Assembly (NCBI RefSeq): GCF_949987535.1
Contig: NC_080081.1
Span: 69,833,603-69,897,602, forward strand
Length of the DNA: 64,000 bases
Reading direction: 5' to 3'
DNA from: Balaenoptera acutorostrata
Lineage: Eukaryota; Chordata; Mammalia; Artiodactyla; Balaenopteridae
Each line of letters starts with the position of its first letter. The first letter of the stretch is position 1. Shown piece after piece: positions 26,391-38,639 of the stretch. The translations under genes were made by a program, and so were the position numbers. Below the pieces are notes generated by a model. That model saw only the letters and a program-made list of their open reading frames with translations, was not told the DNA's origin and made no database searches.

Positions 26391-27204
26391 TAGAATTATA
26401 ATTAGAGTAACATAATTCCTCAAATATACAATTAAAGTCACAAAGTTCATATAAAAGTTTGCCTTGGAATAATCTTTGAATAATCTTTGAATTAATCTTT
26501 GAATTAATTGTTGAAATACTTTAATATTTTAAATACTTTAAATACTTTAATATTGTTTTCATAGATGTGCAGAAAATTTAAAAGATACTGCATAATTTCT
26601 GTATATTATATAGTAAATTTACATATTATACACAAATTATATATAACAATATATTATAAATAAATTATATATAATATATACTAAAATTTTAGGATCAGAA
26701 TGAAGATCTAAGAATGTGGCAGTTGTTGGCATTCAAAGTAACTGTGTTTTCCATTAAACCTGTGCAAAACACTTTTTCAAAAAGCATAAAATCTCTCTTA
26801 ATGGTCATGGATATTACTCTATTCTCTACAATTCCAAAAATTAACTTAGCTTTGCAATATGCATTATTATGCTGGAACAACAACAAAAAAGGCTAGTAAG
26901 CTTTAGATTTTAAATGTGTATAACATAGCAACAACCTAAATTACTTGGTCTTTATTGCATGACTACTTTTCTTCTTACTGCCACATGGAAAAGGTTCTTG
27001 GGATACTTACCTACAAAGAAGCACTGACCACAACAAGGCATGCCCTCTTTCTCACTGTATCAATAGTAATACCTCATTTATTTCATACTACGGGGAAATA
27101 AACTGCTCAATATAAATTAGCTGTCCAAATAAATGTAACTTACTCCTTTAGGAAACAAAAGGGTTTTTGGTTGTTAAAGTCATATTTTACTTATTTATCT
27201 AACA

Positions 27205-28085
27205 TATATCATTGACAGTCTACCAAGTTCAATACTCTGTGTTAGGGGCTTCCCTGGTGGCGCAGTGGCTGAGAATCTGCCTGCCAATGCAGGGGACACG
27301 GGTTCGAGCCCTGGTCTGGGAAGATCCCACATGCCACGGAGCAACTGGGCCCGTGAGCCACAACTACTGAGCCTGCGCGTCTGGAGCCTGTGCCCCGCAA
27401 CGGGAGGGGCCGCGATAGTGAAAGGCCCGCGCACCGCGATGAAGAGCGGCCCCCGCACCGCGATGAAGAGTGGCCCCCACTTGCCGCAACTAGAGAAAGC
27501 CCTCACACGAAAACTAAGAGACCCAACACAGTCATAAATAAATAAATAAAAAATAAATAAATAAAGTATAAAAAAAAAAAAAAAAAAAAACTCTGTGTTA
27601 GGTATATGAGGAAATACAAAATTGAATCTAACACATAGCTTAGTCTCAACAGTTACTAAATAATGCACATATAAATGAATAATAAAGGTTTAAAAGAAAT
27701 AATGGCCATAAGATATACTGAAATAATATGCTGAAAGAGAGACTGTATCTGGGGAGCAAAGCAAGACAAATCAGGGACAGATTCCACAGAAATCTTATGT
27801 GAAATGGAACATAACAATGGGGTGGGATTTAAGACCTAGAGCTGAGAGTAAGGGGACAAGTAAATGTATTTTAGGCCAAAGACCGAACATTTGAAAAGGA
27901 AAAGATAAAAAAGTGAAGCATGTATATCAGCTCAGTTTTGCCAAAATAAAAGGTTTAAGTAAAAAGCTGAAAATAAAATCCAAATCATGAAAGACTAGGT
28001 TAAAATTTTTAATTTATTCTATTAGTAAGAAGTAAATGGTTTGAACAGTGAAATAATATGATCAGGAATATAAATCAGGAGGAGG
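27205..28085 (-). mobile_element. L2 3' region, interrupted by a SINE
   Basis: Antisense L2 sequence starts near TACCAAGTTCAATACTCTGT, is split by the SINE at 27247-27589 and resumes with GGTATATGAGGAAATACAAA. It continues to GTGAAATAATATGATCAGGA. Confidence 0.6.
27247..27589 (+). mobile_element. CHR-type SINE with internal 24-bp tandem duplication
   Basis: Complete copy from GGCTTCCCTGGTGG to the poly-A tail, flanked by a perfect 13-bp target duplication ACTCTGTGTTAGG (27234-27246 and 27590-27602). A 24-bp unit in the body is present twice (27431-27454 and 27455-27478, one mismatch), unlike the other copies in the window. It was inserted into an L2 remnant. Confidence 0.95.
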
Positions 28086-28484
28086 AAGAGGAGGAGACAG
28101 AGGATCCAAGATAAAAAGAGAGCAATATGAAGAATTTAAGCAACACGTAAAGAATTTTATAAAGGTGAAAGCTATATTTCAGCGATACTAAGTATAGGAC
28201 TTGGAAATTTAACTGACTGATATAAAGATCAAAGAGGGGTCGAAGCTGACTCAAGTCCCCACTACTATGAAGACAGTAGCCTCTTAATCAAAACAGAGGA
28301 CTTAAGAACATGAATGATATGGGACTGGGATGGCAAATTCAATGTTACACATTCTGAGGCTGAGGGGCCAGAAAGACATTCACTTGGCCATATCTCATAG
28401 GGAGATGAGAATATAAGAATAAAGCTCTGGAAATAAGAATAAGAGAGGAAAGCTATCATAAAACTGAATAAAAATTCCCGAAAA

Positions 28485-28595
28485 AATATAAGCTCCACAA
28501 AAGCAAGGATGCTTTCTGTTTTGTTCACTGTCGTATCTCCTGTGCCTACAAAGTGTCTGGCACTCAGTAAATACATATTAAATGTTCACTGAAAG
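28485..28595 (+). mobile_element. L2 3' end
   Basis: AAGCTCCACAAAAGCAAGGA, TTTTGTTCACTGTCGTATCT and GTGTCTGGCACTCAGTAAAT are the L2 terminal motifs. The copy ends about 270 bp downstream, in transcript sense, of NBEA exon 6. Confidence 0.75.
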
Positions 28596-28862
28596 AATGC
28601 CATACAACAGATCACAGCAAGAGAGAGAATGAGAGAGTGAGTGAGAGAAACAGTCACTGCAAGAGGTCAGGAGCCTGATCTTTTTATGTCAAAAGTTAGA
28701 TATAAAAGTAGAAAGAAAATGCAGACAAGGATAAGAGAAAAGCAGTAGGAGTCACGAGAAAACCAATAAAAGTGAATATTACAGAAGTCATAATAGGTGA
28801 GTTTTAAGAGAGTGGGAATGGTGAATTGTGTCATTCTCAATAGATAATTTACTTACACCTAC

Positions 28863-28989
28863 CTTGCGTGGCTGAAAATCATACTTCACACAGTGCTGAA
28901 AACCTTTTCCTTTGGACTTCAGTGATGTGACTATCAGGCAATTGCCAACGAAATGAGCAGAGTAACCAACTCCTTTGCTAGTACGAAAA
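28863..28989 (-). CDS. NBEA: NBEA coding exon 6 (lectin-like domain)
   Basis: This 127-bp exon lies between the acceptor TTTCTTTGCAG and the donor GTAGGTGTAAG. Its first T completes the Cys codon split with exon 5. Then come 42 codons from [20 protein letters not shown] to [10 protein letters not shown] (about residues 283-324). These are beta strands of the lectin-like domain. [10 protein letters not shown] and KYDFQPRK distinguish NBEA from LRBA. It ends in phase 0. CHR-type SINEs in opposite orientation lie on either side of it (27247-27589 plus, 29752-30049 minus). Confidence 0.97.
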
Positions 28990-29654
28990 CTGCAAAGAAA
29001 AATGAGAATAGTATAATATCCTCTGTGACAGAGAACAATATATCTAAAGATTAGTATTATACAAATAATATAAAACATAATTATAAAAATAAAACTTACA
29101 TCCCTATAGAGTAGAAGGGGTATTACATGTACCAAATAAAGACTAAAACATGAAAGGTTTAGAACAACTAAAAGAAGGCATTTAAATTGGGAAAATAGAA
29201 GACTATAGAACCTTTTAATATTTCAATTTAAAATATCACAAATACATAAAAACAAATTAATTGCCAACAAAATCCTACCAAGTAGATTTCATATACCTTC
29301 AATGACCACCTGGAATTAACAAATACAGAAATCATGTACACAGTTAATGTTTTCAAAATCAACTTGCTCTTTAATTCTACTATATCTTTGAAAATTGCTT
29401 ACAACTTTACCAAAAAAAAAAAAAAGTCACAGCCAATTTTGATAAATAACGTAGGTAATCAAGCAAAGGAATACCTTCTCAGTCAAAAAAAGAAAACAGA
29501 TGTGACTATGAAATATAGTTATTTTCTTCTAGAGGAGCACTCCTCCAGCTGTGAATTCAATCACAATATAAAAAAAAAAACGAAAACCTGTAAATGCTTT
29601 GACAAATGACAGTATTATTGAAATAAAAATATGATCTCCCAAAATGACCTTTCT

Positions 29655-30049
29655 TTTTTTTTTTTTTAAATGTACACAACATATGATCTTATGTAAACGG
29701 TATCATATCTTGTATGGCACAGTGAGCATTTAGAGATGACTTTTTTTTTTTGGCTGCATTGGGTCTTTGTTGTTGCGCACGGGCTTTCTCTAGTTGAGGG
29801 GAGCGGGAGCTACTCTTCCTTGCGGTGCGCGGGCTTCTCATTGCGGTGGCTTCTCTTGTTGCGGAGCACGGGCTCTAGGTGCCTGGGCTTCAGCAGTTGT
29901 GGCTTGTGGGCTCTAGAGCACAGGCTCAGTAGTTGTGGCACACGGGCTTAGTTGCTCTGCAGCATATGGGATCTTCCCGGACCAGAGATCGAGCCCATGT
30001 CCCCTGCATTGGCAGGCAGATTCTTAACCACTGCACCACCAGAGAAGCC
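29655..30049 (-). mobile_element. CHR-type SINE with probable 3' transduced segment
   Basis: The SINE body is 30049-29752 on the minus strand and ends in a first poly-A tract (29751-29741). It is followed by 73 bp of unrelated sequence (29740-29668) and a second poly-A tract (29667-29655). The whole unit is bounded by a perfect 17-bp target duplication CCCAAAATGACCTTTCT at 29638-29654 and 30050-30066. One retrotransposition event thus carried both parts. Confidence 0.88.
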
Positions 30050-30204
30050 CCCAAAATGACCTTTCTGAAGTTCATCCCCATTTACGTTTGGAAGTTCAGA
30101 TGCTTGTTAACTCTCTCATTACTATCCATATATAATCTTTTGTAATAGAGTTTACAAGTTATTAATAGCTCACATTTTTCTACACTCACATTTCTGAACA
30201 GTCA

Positions 30205-30365
30205 CTGTACAAAAAGCACTTTAAATATTATGCTATCATTAAATCCTATGTGATAGGTACCATTATTATCCTCATTTTACAGTTGAAGACACCAAAGCAC
30301 AGGATAAACAGTAAATGGTAAAGGCAGAACTTAAACTCAGGCAATCTTATTTCAGAGCACTGCAA
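30205..30365 (-). mobile_element. MIR SINE remnant
   Basis: Antisense MIR motifs: ATTATTATCCTCATTTTACA, then GGCAGAACTTAAACTCAGGC. Confidence 0.75.
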
Positions 30366-30977
30366 GTATTAAATGAGGTAATACATGTAAGCACTTATAA
30401 TGCCTAGTACATAGTAAGATAATAAACGAAACTTTGATGTTCTTATTACTTGGCATTATTGGTAAACTAAAATTATCAAGTTCTGAGTCCTTACAGGTCA
30501 ACCCATTGTTGGGTTGATGAACCCATTCTGTCAGTTATCTACCAAATAATTAATCTTATCTAATTATAACTTCTCACATGGTTACCAAAATCAATATTTT
30601 TAAAGCATAACTTAATTACGCTCACAGACCCATGTAAGTCAAAAAGCAAAGTGAATGAAATTTGGTAGGAGTTTGTTGTTGTTGTTTTGTTTTGTTTTTT
30701 TCCACTAAGAACACACAATTGATCTATGCAGACTGGAGATAGGAGGTCTGTAACCCTTGACTTTTAAAATGTAATTGAGGAAAAAAATAGTGAGGCAGCT
30801 TGCCTAGAATCAACAGCAAAAAATGAATAAAATAAACTGACATAACTGTATCTTTGTAGTTTTAACATATATTTATTTATTTACTTATTCTATTTAATAT
30901 GTTGCCTTGACACTGTTACATATTTACAAGATTGAAATGCTTAAGACAAAAGTACTAAAATTAAATATATTACTTAC

Positions 30978-31099
30978 CAATAAAGATAAGGTTTATCCTT
31001 ATCAACATTAATGTTATTTAATGGATCCATACGAAACCAAGTGTTTAGGGTGAAGCCATTCTGATAAGGCCACTTAGCAATAGGAGGCAATGCAATTGC
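30978..31099 (-). CDS. NBEA: NBEA coding exon 5 (start of concanavalin A-like lectin domain)
   Basis: This 122-bp exon follows CCTTGTAG and ends TATTG before GTAAGTAA. It encodes 40 codons plus TG of a split Cys codon, from [20 protein letters not shown] to DKDKPYLY (about residues 242-281). This is the first part of the concanavalin A-like lectin fold that in BEACH proteins sits between two armadillo-like stretches; its ligand is not certain. The phase is 0 at entry and 2 at exit. [17 protein letters not shown] is nearly invariant between NBEA and LRBA, so the NBEA assignment rests on the linked exons. Confidence 0.96.
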
Positions 31100-31821
31100 C
31101 TACAAGGTAATGGAAAAAGATACGAAAGTATCAGTTAAAGAAAATGTAATAGTAACTAAGGTCAAGTATGGCTTCCACAGATTAAAAAACAATGAAGGTA
31201 TAAATATCAAAGAATCATGGACAAATATAAAAATAGAAACTATTATCATATTAAAATAATCTATTAATATTGTTTGTTGACTCTAGAAGCATTATTTTAA
31301 AATATTCAATGAATCAAGTTTCATATCTAAGTTACATAGTAGGGTTCAGACTGTACTCCAAGAAGTCCTCCTCCAAGTTCACCAATATACAGTCCCTTAT
31401 ACATATGCTCCAGAATTTACAGTTTTCTGTAGTTTATGTTAGGTTTTCAGTAATATTTCACTTGATTAAAGAAAGCTGAATTTTCAAATCCAAAAGCAAT
31501 AGAGAAGTTAATGGAATAAATACTGAAGAAATATAAGTAATAAGAAATAATATTAATACTAAAGCAAGAGATTTATCATTCAGAAACTGAACCATTGAAA
31601 TTTATGACCAAAAACAATTCAAATCCACTCACAAGTAGGAAAGGAATAATATAGCATTCAGTGGGTAATAATAATTAAAAAAATCTAGACATTCTAAGGA
31701 AAAAATGAGAAAGTGGTATACTACTTGACTTGAAGTCAAAAAACATCTGAGTGGATTTACTTATCTTTCTATGAGATATCTAAATTCCTTCACATAAAAG
31801 ATAAGTACCCTTTATGATTTT

Positions 31822-32127
31822 TTTAATATTTATTTATTTTACTTATTTTATTTATTTTATTTTTGGCTGTGTTGGGTCTTTATTGCTGCGTGCGGGCTTT
31901 CTCTAGCTGCGGCAAGTGGGGGCTACTCTTCGTTGTGGTGCGCGGGCTTCTCATTGTGGTGGCTTCTCGTGTTGCAGAGCACAGGCTCTAGGTGCACGGG
32001 CTTCAGTAGTTGTGGCGCACGGGCTTAGTTGTTCCGCGGCATGTGGGATCTTCCCGGACCAGGGCTCGAACCCATGTCCCCTGCGTTGGCTGGCAGATTC
32101 TTAACCACCGCGCCAGGAGGGAAGTCC
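31822..32127 (-). mobile_element. CHR-type SINE
   Basis: Complete minus-strand copy with a degenerate A/T-rich tail, flanked by the 14-bp target duplication CCCTTTATGATTTT (31808-31821 and 32128-32141). Confidence 0.94.
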
Positions 32128-32239
32128 CCCTTTATGATTTTATAACTGATCTGTTCCTCCAAACAGATCCTTCTTATTGCTGGTAATGACCTTACTCAAA
32201 TATAACATATAGCTTCCATATAAAAATCCTCTGCATATA

Positions 32240-32640
32240 AAATAAAGTTTAAATTTCTTCAGGTTATACAAGGCTCTTCACACACACTGTGGCTCCAACA
32301 AACCCTTTCAATCTTATTCTCTTCGTGTACCTTACCCCACTTTCCAAAGTATATCTAAACACAGCAGCTGTTCCACCTGTTCTGTTACAGCTCCCTTTTT
32401 TGTACATGATGCTACTTCTGTGCAGAACACTTCCTCCACCGAGATCCCAATTACCCTCAATACCAGGCTAATATCTCCTTCTCCTGTGAAGCTTTCCTGG
32501 ACTTACCCCAGCCTAGTTTCTCTTTTCATTGTTTTCCCATAGCACTTAGTACCTAAATCTACAATAGCTTATTCTAACAAGCTGCTTTTGTGTCTACCAA
32601 TGAGTTCCCAAAGAGTAAGAAATATAGTTTATACTCCCAG
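32240..32640 (+). mobile_element. L2 fragment
   Basis: The L2 3' order is seen as ATACAAGGCTCTTCACACAC, CCTGTGAAGCTTTCCTGGAC and CCCATAGCACTTAGTACC. Confidence 0.65.
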
Positions 32641-33119
32641 CATTGAGACTTAAGAAATAGAAAATAATCAATATGTGATCAATGAAAAATCTCAAAGTGG
32701 CAAAGCGCCTGCTGCAAAAATAAAAACAAAACAAAAACACACACACAAAAACACATAAACACACATACAATTTCAAATGAAGACTCAAACCCTAACAATG
32801 AATAAAAATTTTCCTATACAATGTCCTTTCAGATTTTAATATTTAAGCAATTAGTCCAGGCACTTTAATTGTCAATACAGCCTTTTTTCGACTTTTTAAA
32901 AAGGGAAATATTTTACTTTGCTTTTTTGTTTGCTAGCAATATGCAATTCTTGCCAAGTTTACTGCTGGTTAATACCTCCATAAGTTTCACTAAACCAGAC
33001 TTCACTTACTATAGCTGCTTCAGAGTACCAAGGTAAGCAGGAGAAATATTTATTGAGGACATTGAATAGTAAAGTGATTCTACAGAATTATAATAATAGC
33101 TTAACAAATATATTAATTT

Positions 33120-33540
33120 GCTCATAATGCCTGTGGAACAGGCAATCTGCTCCACAATTGGAACAGAGTCAGATTCATGGTTTCCAACCTCTGGCCACAA
33201 CCAGCATACCCAAGTGCCCTTCCATACCAGCCACAGCAGTCCATGACAGCACTATCATAGTGGCGTTAATAAGCACGCAGGAGTGCAGCCCATTCCTTCT
33301 CTTTTCCCCCATTACTCCACATGCCCAAGAGATCTCTTACTTCCAACCAGTGGCCCTAGCACTTTCTATATCATCAGTCTCATCATCTGGTCTACTGAGC
33401 CCTACATTGGAACTTATACGCTGCATTAAACTAAGAGATACAGGAAAGAATTTGACTCAAGCTGTTCTTCAGGTTTTCCAGAACTACTCTTCCAACACAG
33501 TAGGACTGAGAGAGTCCTAAATCACATTCAGCTGCAAACA
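33120..33540. other. Unassigned complex-sequence patch
   Basis: This stretch has more G+C and fewer simple runs than its surroundings. The plus strand is open for 120 codons (33158-33520). The translation (for example TTSIPKCPSIPATAVHDS) resembles no family I recognise and has no domain or signal. It may be an ancient repeat or retrocopy. Confidence 0.4.
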
Positions 33541-36119
33541 CTAGTGAACCAAAATACAACAGAAAAAAGAAAAAATCTCACAAAAGATAAAGCTAATAAG
33601 CTTGAGTGATAATGAAATAATAATAGTCTTTGGTCTTGCTACAACTGGTATGAAACACCTGAGAGGCTCTAGGACTGCATTTTTCTCAGTTTCATTGTGG
33701 ACTTCTAAAAATTCCATAGATAAATAAGGATCTTTATTACGGCCAATCTCTTCAACAAGATAGTTACCTCTACTCAAGGACATTCTCTTAAAATTATTTT
33801 TTTATTACATATGTATTTTAAATTTATTATTTTTTTTACTGAAGTATAGTCTTCAATATGTAACAGCTAGATAAAATGTTTTAGGGACCTGAACTCTCCC
33901 ATTTCTAGAGGGTATGCCTCAACTTCCTGTTCCTACTTACCTACCAACCAGCTCCTTCTTACAGTGCACATTGTATCCCTAGCCTTTTTTAACTCTTTAA
34001 CTGATGCATACACTCTCCCTTAAGGCACAAAAGCTAACTTTGTAGAGTACTGCCTGATGTGGAATCCAGGCCCATTTACTCCCCAACCGTTTATGCCTGA
34101 TCACCCATTTTCTAGGCTCTTTATATTTCCTTCTAATCCCACGGCAATAATGGCATGACCTTTGGACAATCTCTGTGATTTTGGATTTAAGCTGCCTTCA
34201 CGTTTCCTCTGTATTTCCTTCTACAATATTTTGGTATCCACAATTGGGTATCCCTCATTGTGTCCAATGAGTCCATAGGACTCTGAAATCTATATCCCTC
34301 ACTGTCTCCTAGACTAGCTGACTCCAAAATTTATATTCTTATCTGTTGCAGTTTGCAAAAAAAATGATTTTGATGTTCAGATAGGATGCTTTCAGTTAAC
34401 TATTTCAGTGAAAAGAAAAGTGTACTATTTCTTAAATTAAGCAAATTCAAGAAATAGATCATAATCATGAAAAGCAAATCTAGATAGTATATCCATAAAG
34501 GTCACAGAGCACATAAAATGCCATCTTACATTTGTCATTCAGCTTTACACGAATCACTGTAGAATTCAACTAACTCTCTGTAAGTATTACCAAATTGCTC
34601 ATATGGAGGCAGCAGGCTCATAGAAAGGCATCTCCACAATATAAAATACAATTCAGAAGGCCTAGCATATATGGTTATTTTGGAGGGAAAGTAAGTTGTA
34701 TCCTGATTTTAATCATCCAAAGGCACTGCTATGAGCAGTGGTCCAAACAGTATGTACCCTCTTGTTACTAAGATGCCACCTGGTTCATGCTCATCCAGAA
34801 GCAAGATTATCAAAAACACTGTAATGGTAAGGGTTTTAAAATCAGCTCCTATCTGAATTTTTCAGCAGTTCAACAGCAGAAGTAACATGTCTGAAAATTA
34901 GCCAATTCGTTGTTAAATGAAACACTGGATTTAAGGTCAGGCAAATTTTGGCTCAGGTTGTGACTCTACTTTAAGACTCTGAACAATGTTATACTGTAGA
35001 GGCTTACTTAGTTTTCTCAACTGATGTAACAACAATAATATCATTTATCTTATATAGCTTGTATGACTCAAATGAAATAATAGTTATAAAAGTACTAGTT
35101 CCTTCCCTGTTTCCTCCTCTACAAAGAATATACTTTTGATCCAAACTACCCTTTATGGAAACGAGTGATGCAGGAAAAACCAGGAAAGGCGGAAGAGATA
35201 GTATAAGTCTACCAATATCCCCTGAGTAAAAACAATTCAAACATACACTACTAATAACATATAAATAAAATTATCTCTGTGTATGTGTATGTGTGTGTAA
35301 AATGCATTGCATACCAATAGGTAACTGGTGACCAAATGGCTAAAAACAGGATTAACTGCCATCTTACTGAGGCAATTCAGGCAATTTATTAAAACAGTTA
35401 TTAATTCCGTTTTAATTAAACTTTGTTAATTCTATATATAAAACAGCAACTTGTCTATGTTTCAGTCAAAACACTTTGCTCTTCTTCCCCATACCTTAGA
35501 CTGAAATCTATCAGATGTCAGGTCAACAACAGCTCTGTAAAATGTATTAGAAATACATATGTGTATAAGTAGAACTATTACATCTAAAAGAACCCTCATC
35601 CACTTAGGGACAGTGACAGTGTTTTCTCTGCTAAGTACCACAATATACATACATATTATATATGCTCTACACTAACACACTGATATGTAAAATGATTTGC
35701 TTCCATCTTGAAAGTGTTTTGGTTTTTTTTAACTTTGCTATTTTTGTTTCACAATTGGTGGAAACTGTAACTTAAAAGATCAGTAACAAAATAGTCAGGA
35801 AAAAATATAAAATTAGGATAATGGTTGATGAAATGGGAGACTGAAAGGACATTTAAGTACTTGTAATAACCAAAGAGCAATAAATATTTACATTATGTTT
35901 TACAATTTATATAGTGCTTAAATAGTACATTATTTCATTACAGGCTCACAATAACCCTATTCCATTATAAAATGCTAATATTTTACATGAAAGTAAGCTA
36001 AGAAACACTAAGGACTAGTCCTCTACAGTAATGAACTAGAGGATTCAGAAATCAAAACCGGTTCTTCTAGCCAAAAATTACACATATGCTCTACAATGCT
36101 ACCGTGTATATTAAAATGA

Positions 36120-38606
36120 TGAAATCAAGCTTACTGAGAAAGCTAGTTCTTTGAAAAGAACAACAAAATGGATAAACTTCCAGCTAGACTGACTGGAAAA
36201 AATATAGTAACAAGAATGAAAGAGGAGGCATCACTACATATCCTATAGACATTAAAAGGATAATAGGGGATATGATTAACAACTTTATGCCAATATATTC
36301 AACAACTTAGATTAACTGGACAATTACTTGAAAGACCCACACTACCAATGCTTACTCAAAACAAATAGAAAATTTCCCTATGTCTACTACAGAAATTAAG
36401 TTTGTAGTTTAAAACCTTCCCACAAACAAAACTCCAGACCCAGATGGCTTCAATAGTGAATTCTAGCATACATTCAAGAATAAGTATTATCAATTCTACA
36501 CAAACTCTTCAATAGGGAGAAACAAATACTTCCCAACTCATTTTATGAGGAATTACCCTAACATCAAAACTGGAGAAAGATATCACAGGAAAAGAAAAAT
36601 AGATTGTCAAATCACTCATAGAAATAATTGCAAAGTTTCTGAGCAATATGTTAGCAAATCAAATCCAGTGTTGTATGAAAAGGTTATTACACTGCGATCA
36701 AGTAGTTGTTATCCCAGGAATGCAAAGGTGATTTAACACTGAAATATCAGTCACTGTAATTCATCACATTAATAAAGATTAAGAAAAACTATATGATCAT
36801 TTCAAGAAAATCAGAAAAAGCATTTGATAAAATTCAACACTGATATTAACTTACTGATGATGAAAAAAAACCCCCAGTAAATAGGAATAGAAAGGAATTT
36901 CCTCAGTCTGATAAAGGATATATCTTAAAACCTAACGCTAATAGTATACTTAATGGTGAAATACTTAATGCTTTCCCCAAGACTGAGAATAAGTCAAGAC
37001 TGTTACGATTACTAATCGAAGGTCCTAGCCAGTGCAATAAGGTACAAAATGAAATAAAAAGGCATCTACTAAAAAAAACTGCTAGGACAAGTAAGTGAGT
37101 TTAGCAAGGTCTCAGGATATAAGGTCAATATACCAAAAAATATGTGTTTTTATATACTAGCATAAAGCAATATGGAATATTTGTGTATGAATTTAACAAA
37201 AGATGTTTAAGACTGGCATGCTGAAAACTGCAAAACACTGAAACATCAAAGAAAATGAAATAAAGGGAGAGATATATTGTGTCCCATGAATTGGAGTACT
37301 CAGAACTAGATCCACACAAACACGGCCAGATAGTTTTCAAGAAAGTTGCCAACACAATCCAATGTGAAAAGAACTGTCTCTTAAACAAATGGCTTTGAAA
37401 CAATTTGATAGTCATATGTTAAACAAACAAAACTTAACCTCCAACCTTCCCTCACATCATATTTTAAAAATTTATACAAAAGGGATCACAGACCTAAACA
37501 TAAGAGGTAAAACAACACAACTTTCAGTAGAATACATAAGAGAAAAAAATCCTGTGACCTTGGTTTATACCAATTTCTTAGATTACAAAAGCATATGTCA
37601 TAAAAGAAAGAAAATTTTAATTGAACTCCATCAAAATGAAAATCTTTTGTACTTCAAGAAATATTGTTAAGAAAATAAAAAGACAAGCATCAGACTGGGA
37701 GAAAATGTTTGACAAACACATTTCCAAATTAACTTACACCCCAAATATATAATGAACTCTTAAGACAACAAGACAAATAATCACATTTTTTTAAGTGAAC
37801 AGAAGATTTGAACACAAACATCACAAAAGAAGATTTAAGAATGGCTAATAAACACATGAAAAATGTTCAACGTCAGTCATAAGGGCAATACAAAATTAAA
37901 ACTACAATGAGGTGCCATTACATAACCATTTACACGCTTCAAATTAAAAAGACACAATGCCCAGGATACAGATCAACTGGGATTTTCATACACTGCTGAT
38001 GGGGATGCAAAATTTTCCACTACAGAAAAAGCAATCTGCATGTTTATCATGAAATGAAATACATACTTAACATAAAAAGTAGCAATCTCACTCTTTCGTA
38101 TTTACTCAAGAGATAAAAATACATACCTGCAGAAGACCTTTATTCAAGACCTAGCAGTTTTATTTGCAATAACCAAAAACTGAAAACCCAAAAGTCCATC
38201 AACTAGTGAATGGATAAACTGCGGTATATCCATAAAATGTAATACTACTCAGAATAAAAAGGAATAGAATTACTGATAAACTACAACATGGATAATCTCA
38301 AAAGCATTATGGTAAGTAAAAGAAGACTGGCGGAAAAGACTACATACTATATGATTTTATTTATGTGAAACTCTAGAAAAGATAGAATTATACAAACACA
38401 AAATAAATCAAAGGTTGCAAGGGACAGCCTAGGGAGAGGGAACAGGCTTCAAAGAGACACAAGGGAATTTTGGTGGGTGATAGAATTGTTCTAAATCATG
38501 ACTGTCGTGGTGGTTACAGGACTATTCAAAACTCAACAAACTGTACTTTTTAAATTGGGGAATTTTACTGTATGTAAATTATACCTTCACAGAGTTGACT
38601 TAAAAG
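36120..38606 (+). mobile_element. Old L1 remnant ending next to NBEA exon 4
   Basis: ORF2-like pieces (AAAAGCATTTGATAAAATTC near 36817, GGAATTTCCTCAGTCTGATA near 36894) are followed by a 3' UTR with ATGATTTTATTTATGTGAAA and GTATGTAAATTATACCTTCA. All frames are broken. The element is antisense to NBEA. Confidence 0.8.
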
Positions 38607-38639
38607 AAATAAAAACAAACATATGTATTTAAAACTTAC

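Larger units (their letters stand above)
21345..28862 (-). other. NBEA: NBEA intron 6
   Basis: This is a GT-AG intron of 7518 bp with L2 copies, one SINE, a 61-bp L1 insertion, GA microsatellites and a long homopurine tract, listed separately. The stretches 21900-23100, 24000-24690, 24800-25550 and 26400-27200 are AT-rich with nothing recognisable. Confidence 0.9.
28990..30977 (-). other. NBEA: NBEA intron 5
   Basis: This is a GT-AG intron of 1988 bp. It carries a SINE copy with a probable 3' transduction and a MIR remnant. The remainder is AT-rich sequence. Confidence 0.9.
31100..38639 (-). other. NBEA: NBEA intron 4
   Basis: This is a GT-AG intron of 7540 bp with one SINE, an L2 copy and a 2.5-kb L1 remnant. 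The stretch 33120-33540 is richer in G+C and more complex than its surroundings and remains unassigned. From 33800 to 36100 I see no gene or clear repeat, apart from short CA/GT-rich pieces near 32737 and 35280. Confidence 0.9.

Noticed and set aside
26202..26450. Pro/Ser-rich open frame on the minus strand
   Set aside because: It is the complement of the homopurine tract.
27247..27320. tRNA-like segment with A- and B-box-like motifs
   Set aside because: It is the tRNA-derived head of a SINE. It has no intact cloverleaf and is repeated at each SINE copy, so it is not a tRNA gene.
27195..27668. 157-codon open frame on the minus strand, and similar ones at 53208-53501 and 63382-63684
   Set aside because: All are translations of the CHR-type SINE.
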